23,772 bases of DNA from Chrysochromulina parva (Eukaryota > Haptophyta > Prymnesiales > Chrysochromulinaceae), in the NCBI GenBank assembly GCA_002887195.1, contig PJAB01000560.1, positions 1 to 23,772 on the forward strand. The letters are read 5' to 3'. Position 1 is the stretch's first letter. The number at the start of each line of letters is the position of its first letter. Positions 16,305-23,772 of the stretch are shown here, piece by piece. A model generated the notes under the pieces. The model had not been told where the DNA came from. It ran no database searches and saw only the letters and a program-made list of their open reading frames with translations. The position numbers and the translations under genes are program-made.

Positions 16305-18485
16305 CTAGGTGGCAGCGGGCCGAGCGAGCTCCTCGACAGGAGCGCATCCTATGCGAGCAAGTGCTCCTTTCCCAGATGGCGATGCTGGCGCCGTAGCACC
16401 AGACGCGCGATCCAATCTCATACGGCGCGCCTGTTGGCGATCATCCAGCAGACCCAGGAGGTTCTCGAGTCGGATCTTTTTGGGTGGTGCTAGAGTGGAA
16501 TCTTCAATCGGGGCGCAATCCATTGGAATAGGCAGTAAGAGCTCATCGTAGACCACGTTTGCGAGGACAGCGCAGCGCGTCCCATGTGCCAATCGTTCGC
16601 AGCACGAATCGTTGACAATCACGCCCAGATCCTCGGCGAGGTGCACGCGTGATATCGCCACATTGGCCTGTCCGTGGGAAAATGAAGGTCGGCGACAGTC
16701 GAGAAGAACTCGATCGAGCGTTTGCCCTTGGCTGCGGTTGATCGTGAGCGCCCAGGAATGCACGAGTGGGAGCTGAGTGCGCAGTATCTTGATCGGCGAG
16801 TTGCGTTTCAGGCCGAAAGAGAAGCGCGCCCTTCCAATGGTGTGTGTCGTACTTGGTCCGTCGCTGCGATCAAGGCGCACCACCACAGCGTTCCAGCGCA
16901 GCTCAACCGCCGTGACGCGCGCGTTCTTGACAAGGCCGGCCACCTTGTCAATCGTCTTCGCGAGCAGCATCACGTCGCCCACACGTAATGTCAGCTCACT
17001 GAGTGGCACGGAGTGGTCCACGTTTTGGAAGCTGGCCATGTCGTCCTCGCCCAGAGCTTCAGCCGCGAGCTCATCGCCGTCGTCGCCGCCGTGCTCGATG
17101 CTCGAGCGATGCGACGCAATGTACGTTTGACCTTTGGTGCCGGTGTCCCTCGCTCGACGCTCGTTCACAATGTTGTTCCAGTCGTCCTTGATATCATTTC
17201 GAGTGCACAGGATGGCTCGAAAGCCATCGCCGATGTTCAGACATCCCTGGTCGGTGACGCCGAAGAGGTCCTCAATGGCCTTCGTCTGCATGTCTGCATC
17301 GCTCTCGTGATACACACGATGGACGAGCGGCATGAGCACCGCTTGCCGCCCGTCGATGCTGCGATTGAGCGCGTGGTCGGACAGCATCTCCGCCGTTCCA
17401 TCACCCACACTCCGAACGAAGCGAGCCCACGTTGCGCATCGCTGTCGGTAGGGTTTCGTGAGCACAAACTCTTGCCAGTTTGCGATGAGCTCGTGTGACG
17501 ACGAGAGCACGCTGAGCTCCACCGTCTCTTCACGTGAGCCACCGACGACCACGGGCGGGATCTGCTCACGATCGCCCACAAAGAGGACGCGCACGGCACA
17601 TTTGTGCTCTTCGAGGAACACTAAGAGAGCTTCGGCGATCGTGCACGGAAGGCTCGAATCCTCATCGATCACAATCAGATCGCAAGCGCGCAGCAATGCG
17701 AGCCGTTCGGGCGTCATACGCCCGGCCGGGGCCAGTTTGATGGTGACGTTATTATTGTCATCCGTGCCGTCACCAGCCAGCAGGGCCAGTGCGTGCGTGC
17801 TCATGCCCCGCTCATAATTAGTCGCAGCGAGGTTGGTCGAAGCGGTGGGTATCGCCATCTGCCCCCGAGCGCGCAACTCGGCGATGAGGCGTTTGACGGT
17901 CCGTGTCTTGCCGTATCCGGCTGCCGCTTGCAGCCTAGCCACCTCGAGTTTGGTCGGCCGTTTTGAAACGATGGATGCGAGGGTCGCCGGGTGAGCGGGC
18001 GGCTCGTCAGCTTCGCGTGCGCCGCGTAGGCCCCACCGAATGACCTCGCTCTGCTCGGCGGGTCCCGGTTTCGAGTCCACGATCAAATCAGCGCTGTCGG
18101 CGAGGCTGCGCTGGTGAGCATGGTTCGCGTACGCCTGTCGTTCCCGTGTCACCTCGTCAACGTGGACACAGGGAATGTGTGGCGCATATTTGGCCAGCGA
18201 AGTGCCGAGCCAGCTGAGGCGCTCGTCGAGATCCGCAAACGGGGGATGAGCGCTGCCCGCCACGAGGTCACTAGCAGCGGCCATCAAACTGTCGTCGTCA
18301 AGGACCTCAGCGAGAGGAAACCCCTCGTGCAAATAGTGCGCGATGAGCGATCGTACTTGTGACCCCGTGTCGCCTGCGCGCACGGCTTCCTCGATCACCT
18401 GACGGGCCTCTGACTCCTCCACAAGCAATCCTCGCTTACGGCACGCCAACTCGAACGACTCGTGAATGAGGAGCGATTCGTCGGA
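16305..18485 (-). CDS. Helitron helicase part (PIF1-like SF1 helicase)
   Basis: About 727 residues continuing the Rep ORF in another frame. There is no ATG at the beginning: the frame opens at 18485 and its first start-like codon is TTG 18449. Numbered from that TTG, the motifs are Walker A (QAAAGYGKT, 174-182), Walker B (DLIVIDE, Glu263), motif III (VGDREQIPP, 291-299), KPYRQR, the late motif ALTINRSQGQTLDRVLLD and the final FSHGQANVAISRV. The last two are diagnostic of PIF1/Helitron helicases, which unwind DNA during rolling-circle transposition. The usual first glycine of Walker A is alanine, while the GKT core is intact. The N-terminal residues (LACRKRGLLVEESEARQ) match the usual Rep-helicase linker, so this was one protein with the Rep ORF. 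The C-terminus is complete. Confidence 0.88.
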   Translation of the reverse strand, partial: SDESLLIHESFELACRKRGLLVEESEARQVIEEAVRAGDTGSQVRSLIAHYLHEGFPLAEVLDDDSLMAAASDLVAGSAHPPFADLDERLSWLGTSLAKYAPHIPCVHVDEVTRERQAYANHAHQRSLADSADLIVDSKPGPAEQSEVIRWGLRGAREADEPPAHPATLASIVSKRPTKLEVARLQAAAGYGKTRTVKRLIAELRARGQMAIPTASTNLAATNYERGMSTHALALLAGDGTDDNNNVTIKLAPAGRMTPERLALLRACDLIVIDEDSSLPCTIAEALLVFLEEHKCAVRVLFVGDREQIPPVVVGGSREETVELSVLSSSHELIANWQEFVLTKPYRQRCATWARFVRSVGDGTAEMLSDHALNRSIDGRQAVLMPLVHRVYHESDADMQTKAIEDLFGVTDQGCLNIGDGFRAILCTRNDIKDDWNNIVNERRARDTGTKGQTYIASHRSSIEHGGDDGDELAAEALGEDDMASFQNVDHSVPLSELTLRVGDVMLLAKTIDKVAGLVKNARVTAVELRWNAVVVRLDRSDGPSTTHTIGRARFSFGLKRNSPIKILRTQLPLVHSWALTINRSQGQTLDRVLLDCRRPSFSHGQANVAISRVHLAEDLGVIVNDSCCERLAHGTRCAVLANVVYDELLLPIPMDCAPIEDSTLAPPKKIRLENLLGLLDDRQQARRMRLDRASGATAPASPSGKGALARIGCAPVEELARPAAT

Positions 18486-21079
18486 TCACGGCGCAGGTCC
18501 TCGTAGCTGCGCGCCGCGACGTGCTTTGAGAGGATGCGCACGTAGTAGCGCACGCCCGCGCTGATCGGCACGCGGAGCACGCGGACGACGCACTCTTTTG
18601 CGTTGAGCGCCGTTCGCTTCCAATAGTATCGGGGTTTCAATCTGCCGGCGGGCGTGTTGACACGCAGAGCGAGCGCGACACGGTCGTTCATGACATAGAC
18701 GCGACGGCCATCCTTGCTGATGTTCACAACGCCGAGCTCGCGCTCTTCGTCGCTGATGATTTCCTTGGAGCTCTCTGACTGCGGAAAGTGCGTAGTGTGC
18801 GTCTGCCACGTGCGCAAAAAGCACTCGAACTTCAACTCGTCGAGCTCGGGCAGAGCTGGACGCGCCAGGTACATCTCCCACTCCGAGAGACCGTCGTCGT
18901 GAGCATCGTCGACGTCACGCTCGCGCGGCTCGTGCACGCACGCAGCGTGGCACGTGGGCTCCTGAACATACGTGGTGTGACCTGCCATGCGCCGATAAGC
19001 CTGAGGGGCGCACGTGGTTTTCGCGTTGCGCCATTGCCGAATTTTGTCGGGTCTCTGGTCTCGCCGATGCGTTGAGCCATCAGCCGAGCCCTGGTCGCCA
19101 CGTTGCTCGGCGCCATCGACTACGAGCTGAAGACGGTTGACGTCGTTCCCTTTGAGAATGTAGTTCATGAGTTTGAAGAGGTAGAGCACCACGTTCGTCG
19201 GGCTGCACACGAACTCCACATTGATGTGCGACGTGAAGTAGAGCATGATCCACGGATTGTAAGGGACGACCATGATGTCCGCCGGTCCGCGCTCGTGCTC
19301 GATGTATCCCTCTTCCGTCATGTGCGTATAGGCTGAGACATTCTTCGGGAAGAAATTCTTGCAGCTGCACTGGCCTTTTCGCTTGCACCATGAATCTGGC
19401 ACGTCGGGCCCCCCGTGGTGTTTATGAATGAGCTTGCCGCTGCCTGGATGCACATAGGGATGCAAGCTCCAATGGTCAGGCTCGTCGGTCGTACCCGTGC
19501 GGGGCGTTCCAGAAACGAGGCTCACGAGACGCGAGAGCAGTGCCGATTTGCCCGCCACGTGATCGTACGCTCCGCTCGCAGTGAGACCGTAGCCAAAGTC
19601 GGCCACAATATCCGGGTGCAGCACCTCCACGTCGTCCGCCACATCGCGCAGGTAGGCATATTTGCCGTGGGGCGTGCCGTTCTTCTGACAAACGCCGAGC
19701 ATGGAGCGTGCTTCCGAGGCGGGCACAACGAGCTTGAAGTGCTCCAAGGTGCGCTCGTCCGGAATGCGTGCACAGATGAGCTCGTCGATCCAGGGCATGT
19801 GCACACCCGGTCGCGGTTTCGCATTCCAGCATTCGTGTGGGGCGCGCGCTGGCTTGTAGGCAATGTGAATGTGCCCGAGGCCACGATCCTGGTCTTCAAC
19901 GGCGCAGATCAGGAAACCACCGCCTGCCGTACTCATGGGGAACTCGTACATTCGACGAGATCTCGTCGCACCCGTTTCGTCCACAAACTCCTCCGTCTTC
20001 ACTGTGGGTCGGCCAAGGTTGCGGAAAATGGAGCCGGAACGCAGGCGAGCTAGAAAGGCCTGAACCTTGGCCTCGAAAACTTCGGCGTGCAGGGCTGCAC
20101 GATCGAACGGATCCTGGACGGCAGCTCGTTTGGGCTTGTTGCCGGGGAACGCCAGGCGTGAGCTGACCTCAGGCCAGTCGCCGCTGATGTCCGTGGTGAA
20201 CGTTATGAACAGAAGGTATTGGCAACCCAGCTGGCGCAACGCAGCCATCGCATTGCTGCAGCATTGGCGCAGGTGGCGTGGTGTGCCAATCACCGAAGCT
20301 GGAAGGTACGTGCCGCGTAACTCCTCCGCGGCATCCTTATCTGTCTCTGGCTCATCAACTCCGCGGCTTTCGAATCGCCCGACGAGGCGGCGCTGCATCC
20401 ACTCTTTGGCAATTGTTCGCAAGCGTTCGTCGAGCACACTCAGCCAACGATCCACCAGAATTTCATCGCCGAGGCGTCCCATGAGCTCCAACCGGCTGAA
20501 TCGTCGCAGTACAGGGGGCAGAGAGGCCCCGTACGGGGACACGGTGGGCACGTACACAAACGTTCCGTCATCTCGCATCTCGGGCTGATGCATCAGTGCC
20601 AGTGTAGCCTGCTGAAGATTCTTGGCGGCATCGTCGAGGTTTGCAAGCTCTTCGTTACCGTCGTTGGTGCGCACCTGAGCTGGCTCACCATCAGGAAACG
20701 CTAGTGGCCACATGAGCGGTGCGTATCCGGGAGTGCTAGTTCGGATGTAGCACGGTTCATCTTCGTCTTTTCGGGTGAAGAAGACGGTCCGCGGCTGCTT
20801 GATGCTCGCCGTCGGGTCGACTGTGAACGCACGAACCGACGTTGTTGTGCCGGGCCATTTGAGCACGAGGTGCGCCGTGGTGGTGCTGGCCTTCGACCAA
20901 TTCACGAGCTCGCGCACGAGAGCATTCTCACGTGTAAGCACCCCTCGTGGACTCGATGGCCGCCGTTTCGCACGGAAGTCGAGCCTGACGAATCTCACGT
21001 CGATCTCTAGCCCGGTCTCGTACCCGAGCTTGCCACGGGCCACCTTTGGCGGTGAACACCTCCCATGATTTATCTTCAC
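18395..21079 (-). CDS. Helitron Rep part (HUH endonuclease, Helitron-like N-terminal domain)
   Basis: 894 codons from a GTG at 21079. There is no ATG before residue ~123, already inside conserved sequence, so the true start is upstream, probably in the 20928-21371 ORF. Recognisable parts are the N-terminal block (STPGYAPLMWPLAFPDGEP, ~114-132), a Rep core strand (YLLFITFTTD), and the HUH metal motif as GLGHIHI (His403, His405). The tyrosine region follows the marker VVPYNPWIMLYFTSHINVEF with Tyr633 and Tyr640. The protein nicks and joins DNA strands for rolling-circle transposition. Around 18480 the coding sense jumps to the helicase frame; the last ~30 codons of this ORF are out of frame and not conserved. 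Net change there is one base lost, or two gained. Confidence 0.88.
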   Translation of the reverse strand: MKINHGRCSPPKVARGKLGYETGLEIDVRFVRLDFRAKRRPSSPRGVLTRENALVRELVNWSKASTTTAHLVLKWPGTTTSVRAFTVDPTASIKQPRTVFFTRKDEDEPCYIRTSTPGYAPLMWPLAFPDGEPAQVRTNDGNEELANLDDAAKNLQQATLALMHQPEMRDDGTFVYVPTVSPYGASLPPVLRRFSRLELMGRLGDEILVDRWLSVLDERLRTIAKEWMQRRLVGRFESRGVDEPETDKDAAEELRGTYLPASVIGTPRHLRQCCSNAMAALRQLGCQYLLFITFTTDISGDWPEVSSRLAFPGNKPKRAAVQDPFDRAALHAEVFEAKVQAFLARLRSGSIFRNLGRPTVKTEEFVDETGATRSRRMYEFPMSTAGGGFLICAVEDQDRGLGHIHIAYKPARAPHECWNAKPRPGVHMPWIDELICARIPDERTLEHFKLVVPASEARSMLGVCQKNGTPHGKYAYLRDVADDVEVLHPDIVADFGYGLTASGAYDHVAGKSALLSRLVSLVSGTPRTGTTDEPDHWSLHPYVHPGSGKLIHKHHGGPDVPDSWCKRKGQCSCKNFFPKNVSAYTHMTEEGYIEHERGPADIMVVPYNPWIMLYFTSHINVEFVCSPTNVVLYLFKLMNYILKGNDVNRLQLVVDGAEQRGDQGSADGSTHRRDQRPDKIRQWRNAKTTCAPQAYRRMAGHTTYVQEPTCHAACVHEPRERDVDDAHDDGLSEWEMYLARPALPELDELKFECFLRTWQTHTTHFPQSESSKEIISDEERELGVVNISKDGRRVYVMNDRVALALRVNTPAGRLKPRYYWKRTALNAKECVVRVLRVPISAGVRYYVRILSKHVAARSYEDLRRDPTNRSSFTSRSSWRAVSEDCLWRSQRPVR

Positions 21080-21371
21080 CTGCTCGTGGTTGCCAGCTGC
21101 GGAAACTTCGATCTTTCTTGAGGAGCCTACGTACTTGATCCCATGATGATCGATGAACGCCTAGCACTCGTGTTTTGGCTCGCTCGTTCCAACGCCTGTT
21201 TCGTATCGCCTTCCACGGACCTTTATTGAACGTTTCCCATGCTGCATCCTGGTTATCATCTTCGGCGCGCCATTTTCGATATGCTTTGTCTTTTGCAAAA
21301 AACTGTTGTGAGGCCTTTGTCCAAGATTGGAAATCGCCGCTCTCTTCGTCACCTGATGAGGGCACATCCAT
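20928..21371 (-). CDS. ORF at the 5' end of the Helitron Rep, with a two-fold Trp-rich repeat
   Basis: 147 codons from an ATG at 21371, overlapping the start of the Rep ORF by 152 bases in another frame. It holds two related ~50-residue repeats: FFAKDKAYRKWRAEDD...AWETFNKGPWKA and LLKKDRSFRSWQPRAG...SWEVFTAKGGPWQA. The repeat conservation shows this frame was coding to about position 21005; past that the Rep frame is the conserved one. The simplest reading is that it is the N-terminus of RepHel, cut off by a one-base frame change. A separate small Helitron accessory protein or a spliced exon are alternatives. The Trp-rich repeats are basic and could bind nucleic acid. Confidence 0.55.
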   Translation of the reverse strand: MDVPSSGDEESGDFQSWTKASQQFFAKDKAYRKWRAEDDNQDAAWETFNKGPWKAIRNRRWNERAKTRVLGVHRSSWDQVRRLLKKDRSFRSWQPRAGEDKSWEVFTAKGGPWQARVRDRARDRREIRQARLPCETAAIESTRGAYT

Positions 21372-21412
21372 GGGTCAGACAAATATCGCAACAAACATTC
21401 CATAGTGGAGCG

Positions 21413-21538
21413 GCGCGCGTCTGCTCATTCCGAGTCAGCACGCGCGCCTCGCACTCTTCAAGAGTTGCGAACCTGGTGTTGCGCGCGTCTGCTCTTTCCG
21501 AGTCAGCACGCGCGCCTCGCGCTCTTTGGAGTCGCGAA
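21413..21538. repeat. Tandem duplication, 68-bp period, with GC stem-loops
   Basis: Units at 21413-21471 and 21481-21538 share GCGCGCGTCTGCTC and CCGAGTCAGCACGCGCGCCT, with divergence toward the end. Each unit contains an inverted pair (GCGCGCGT ... ACGCGCGC) able to form a hairpin. It lies directly upstream of the ORF at 20928-21371, so it may be its promoter or part of the Helitron 5' region. Confidence 0.8.
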
Positions 21539-21554
21539 TTGAGTCATGCACGGT

Positions 21555-22214
21555 CTAGCACGCACAGTGATTCTGTTGAAAGCTTTGAGTCTGTGGCTTG
21601 CTTCGATTCCGTCGCATCTCGATTCGAGGCCGACGCCAGGCACGCTCGATATCTTGGTCCGACGCGCAGGTTGCAGTCTCAGCACTGAGCTTCTTGTTCG
21701 CCACCAGCCAACCAAGTCGGGTTGAGCGCTGTTCCTCTATGGACAGACCGCGAAGTGAAGGGCGCGTGTTGAAAATCTCGAGAGTGGCAACCGGAGCGTT
21801 CATATCCTCGCAACGCTCTTCGACCTGCCCTGCCCCCGATCTGTGAAACTCCTCAGCGCCATCATGCTCTTTGTCCTCGCTCGATGACGAAGAGGATGAT
21901 GATTCGCGAAGGCGCCGCGGCAACTTTGTCCTGCGCAAAGAGCGCCGAGAGCTTGAAGTGCCCACATCCTTGACGCGTTGGCGCTTGCCTGACGCCCGAA
22001 GCTCTAGACTTTGAACAGCTCTCACATGCTCACTGTCCTCGCTCGACGACGATGAAGATGATGAATTGCATGGGCGCCGCGGCAACATTGTCTCGCACGC
22101 CATCGGAACGGGCGAATGAATCGGAAGGACACCGAGCGCATTGGTGAAGGATTCGAAGTCTGTGTGGGTGGCGAGCATGGCGACGAGGAGCAAGCGGACG
22201 GAGTAGTAGCGCAT
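21555..22214 (-). CDS. Unrecognised protein with a hydrophobic N-terminus and duplicated Ser-cluster/acidic repeats
   Basis: 219 residues from the ATG at 22214. The first ~16 residues (MRYYSVRLLLVAMLAT) look like a signal peptide. Two copies of a 54-codon repeat follow, each with LPRR, a run of eight serines, then EDSEH or EDKEH; the underlying DNA (about 21864-21930 and 22025-22092) is also duplicated. Such S8-acidic blocks are typical casein-kinase-2 substrates or mineral-binding segments. The last third (SLRGLSIEEQRSTRLGWLVANKKL) is more ordinary. It may be a Helitron-carried gene, since it sits just upstream of the Rep ORFs on the same strand, or a host gene. I do not recognise a family. 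Confidence 0.5.
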   Translation of the reverse strand: MRYYSVRLLLVAMLATHTDFESFTNALGVLPIHSPVPMACETMLPRRPCNSSSSSSSSEDSEHVRAVQSLELRASGKRQRVKDVGTSSSRRSLRRTKLPRRLRESSSSSSSSEDKEHDGAEEFHRSGAGQVEERCEDMNAPVATLEIFNTRPSLRGLSIEEQRSTRLGWLVANKKLSAETATCASDQDIERAWRRPRIEMRRNRSKPQTQSFQQNHCAC

Positions 22215-22315
22215 GCGCTATTGAAAGTCCAAGTGCGTGGAGGCGACGGGACGTCGCTCGTCATCTGAGAAAAACGAATGGACTGTGAACTGAGAAACAG
22301 TGTCTTGAGCGTTGC

Positions 22316-22846
22316 ATGGAGATGTGTGTTCTTGGGTTGAGACATAGCCATGTCGTCTTCGTCGAAAACGGCGTGTTTGGTGTTACCGGATTCGTCAGGG
22401 CTAACTATAACCGAGGAAATAAGATTGTGCAGTGGCTGGCACACGCCTTTCGCTCGCGGCCAGAAGCCTCATGGCCACGGCCCGATGCGCCGACCACAAA
22501 ACTGTGGCGATTCCTGAGAGATGCACTGCACGCCAATGCTAGGGAGCGGCGGCGCCGGCTCGTCGTCACCTGGACGTCTTCACACCGACTCATGCAAAAG
22601 CGAGCGTCGCGTCCACATTTATCTTGGGGACGGGCGAAGGGAATGCGACGCTCGGCGCCTGGGTCTAGCCCTAGTGCGATGCCGTGCCCCGGTAGTCACC
22701 TGATCGGCCTCAGCACCACTGGTCGTCACACTAAGCGAGCAACCGTGCACAGTCATGGGAACGGGCGTGGGGAAAACGCTCGGCGCCGGGGTCTAGCGCG
22801 TTGCCGTGCTCGTCACCGGCGGGCACGGACGTCGCACCGCTCCTGA
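22316..22846 (+). CDS. Possible degenerate RNase H-like fragment running into a tandem repeat
   Basis: 176 codons from ATG 22316. Residues ~14-85 resemble the second half of a retroelement RNase H: an aligned 'xDN' position reading VEN, then KLWRFLRDAL, then VVTWTSSHR with the conserved histidine position. The catalytic Asp would be Glu, so activity is doubtful. After about residue 85 the ORF enters the tandem array and becomes Arg-rich low-information sequence. The match is by eye and weak; it may be a decayed element end rather than an expressed gene. Confidence 0.25.
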   Translation: MEMCVLGLRHSHVVFVENGVFGVTGFVRANYNRGNKIVQWLAHAFRSRPEASWPRPDAPTTKLWRFLRDALHANARERRRRLVVTWTSSHRLMQKRASRPHLSWGRAKGMRRSAPGSSPSAMPCPGSHLIGLSTTGRHTKRATVHSHGNGRGENARRRGLARCRARHRRARTSHRS

Positions 22847-23400
22847 TGCCCTAGCGCGTTGCCGTGCCCCGTGTCTCAACCGCTCGTCCTCTCAGCAACA
22901 TATCGTTGTGCGCGACACGACGCAGGCACATGACGCTGTATCGCGTGCTCGTCGTTCAAAGTAGAAGACCCCTCAGGATGGCGATGGGGCACACGTCGGG
23001 CGCGCTGCGGTCCCGCACTTCCGCTTCTTCGGCCCGAAAAGCACCGCTGGTCGTCACCTGGACGTCTTGACACCTATGCAAGCGGAAGCGAGCAGTGCGA
23101 GCACAGTCATGGGAACGGGCGTGGGGAGAGCGACGCTCGGCGCCGCGGGTTCTAGCGCGTCGCCGTGCTCGTCGGTGGCGGGCACGGACGTCGCACCGCT
23201 CCTCTTGCCCTAGCGCGTTGCCGTGCCCCGAGTCTCATCCGGTCGTTCTCTCAGCACGGAATCGTTGTGCGCGGCACGCCGCAGGCACATGACGCCGCTT
23301 CGCGTGCTCGTCGTTCAAAGTAGAAGACCCCTCAGGATGGCGATGGGGCACAAGTCGGGCGCGCTGCGGTCGCGCAATTCCGCGTCTTCGGCCCCGGGGC
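22558..23400. repeat. Tandem array of ~330-350-bp units (about 2.5 copies)
   Basis: A partial unit (~22558-22718) is followed by two fuller units (~22719-23046 and ~23047-23400). Markers recur with a 354-359-bp period: CTGGTCGTCAC, CACAGTCATGGGAACGGGCG (22748, 23102), and GTCGTTCAAAGTAGAAGACC (22951, 23310). The last marker continues identically for more than 40 bases. CCTAGCGCGTTGCCGTGCCCC occurs once per full unit. ORFs within it are short and repeat-driven, so I treat it as non-coding. Confidence 0.85.
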
Positions 23401-23538
23401 CTGCGTCCGGACGCAAAAAGCGCCTCGATGGTGGTTTGAGAGGTTGACTTAGGGAAAAGACTGCAGGAAAAGACAACCGAACGTCCCAGGCTGTCTTGGG
23501 TGGTTAGTCATTAGTGGTGTGCAGCTGCGGGGCTGCAC
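23401..23538. other. Flank after the tandem array
   Basis: A short, less GC-rich stretch between the array and the small CxxC ORF, with AGGGAAAAGACTGCAGGAAAAGAC as a local direct repeat. No gene is seen. Confidence 0.3.
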
Positions 23539-23673
23539 ATGCCCACGGCACGCGGTGTTGTGTGCGGTCGGTTCAAGGGGCGCCGGAAGCCCTTGGTCGG
23601 TTGCAAGACTTGCGGAATCTCCGTGTTGCGGCGGAAGCGCGATACCATATGGTACAAGCTTACTGACCGGTAA
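23539..23673 (+). CDS. Small basic CxxC ORF, possible zinc-binding microprotein or exon
   Basis: 44 codons from an ATG to TAA. The product is Arg/Lys-rich with Cys9, and Cys22 and Cys25 as a CxxC pair (VGCKTCGISVLRRKRDTIWY). The composition is unlike the Arg/Ala/Pro shadows common here. It could be the last piece of a transposase zinc-binding tail or a free microprotein. There are too few cysteines for a complete zinc site unless a partner chain or upstream exon supplies one. Evidence is limited to composition and the CxxC. Confidence 0.3.
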   Translation: MPTARGVVCGRFKGRRKPLVGCKTCGISVLRRKRDTIWYKLTDR

Positions 23674-23772
23674 AAAGTGTGGAATCCGTGCACCTTTTGT
23701 CGCTCGGTCATTGAGATTCGTCGGTGCCCCCCATAGGTCTTTCTGGATGGTTTATTCGTGCGGTCACGATAG

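Larger units (their letters stand above)
15919..21371 (-). mobile_element. Helitron (rolling-circle transposon), 5' end unresolved
   Basis: The minus strand carries the two hallmark Helitron parts in the right order, an HUH Rep domain then a PIF1-like helicase, so it is an autonomous-type Helitron. Read on the minus strand, the low-coordinate end is a hairpin followed by CTAA and then T (plus strand A at 15918, TTAG at 15919-15922), which matches the CTRR-T Helitron 3' end. The 5' TC end could not be found. 21371 is only the start of the most upstream ORF linked to Rep, and the element may extend past 22214. Two frame breaks (near 21000 and 18480) suggest this copy is inactive or contains errors. 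Confidence 0.75.

Noticed and set aside
22316..22846. An active reverse-transcriptase RNase H gene
   Set aside because: Only part of the fold is recognisable, the catalytic Asp position is Glu, and the ORF dissolves into repeats. Kept only as a weak fragment.
22558..23400. CRISPR-like or tRNA array
   Set aside because: The units are ~350 bp, few and imperfect, with no short repeat-spacer pattern and no tRNA A/B-box arrangement. The host is eukaryotic.
23424..23445. Match to the Helitron 3' palindrome (GATGGTGGTTT versus GACGGTGGTTT) as the 5' end
   Set aside because: Only about 10 bases agree, there is no TC terminus or AT insertion context, and chance similarity is likely.

Overview
The window looks like nuclear DNA of a GC-rich microbial eukaryote, most likely a unicellular alga. 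A haptophyte or similar lineage is my guess, not a demonstration. The evidence is: genes on both strands without operons; GT-AG introns in the HAD gene (8214-9691); a CstF-64 polyadenylation factor; a PPR protein with a possible organelle leader; a wall-type Cys/Pro-rich repeat protein; a CASTOR-like arginine sensor; and a Helitron transposon.

Layout. 1-678 (-): partial extracellular-matrix-type protein, two Cys-rich modules joined by a Pro-rich linker. 858-2516 (+): unrecognised helical protein. 3127-4125 (-): CASTOR/GATSL-type ACT-repeat protein. 4364-6358 (-): protein with a U-box-like segment and a ZNF598/Hel2-like C-terminal half. 6704-7504 (+): compact CstF-64 (RRM, hinge, C-terminal helices). 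8214-9691 (-): three-exon HAD-family protein whose splice sites can be placed to the base. 9957-10598: 642-bp terminal-inverted-repeat element holding a perfect 48-bp palindrome and a 55-codon ORF. 10992-13844 (-): PDZ-PDZ-PPR protein. 14075-14434 (-): SLX1-like GIY-YIG domain with no ATG, separated by one in-frame TGA from the acidic/basic nuclear-type protein at 14456-15511 (-).

From about 15919 to at least 21371 (-) lies a Helitron: Rep (HUH) and PIF1-like helicase reading frames, with two frame breaks and a plausible CTAA-T end next to a hairpin. Beyond it the window becomes repeat-rich. It holds a 68-bp direct duplication, a Ser-cluster protein ORF (21555-22214, -), a weak RNase H-like ORF fused to a ~350-bp tandem array (22316-23400), and a small CxxC ORF at the right edge.

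The left two thirds is an ordinary, compact housekeeping region (RNA processing, translation quality control, nutrient sensing, organelle RNA). The right third is transposon territory. The most novel items are the PDZ-PPR architecture, the GIY-YIG/TGA junction and the small TIR element. No database search was possible, so family names rest on recognised motifs.
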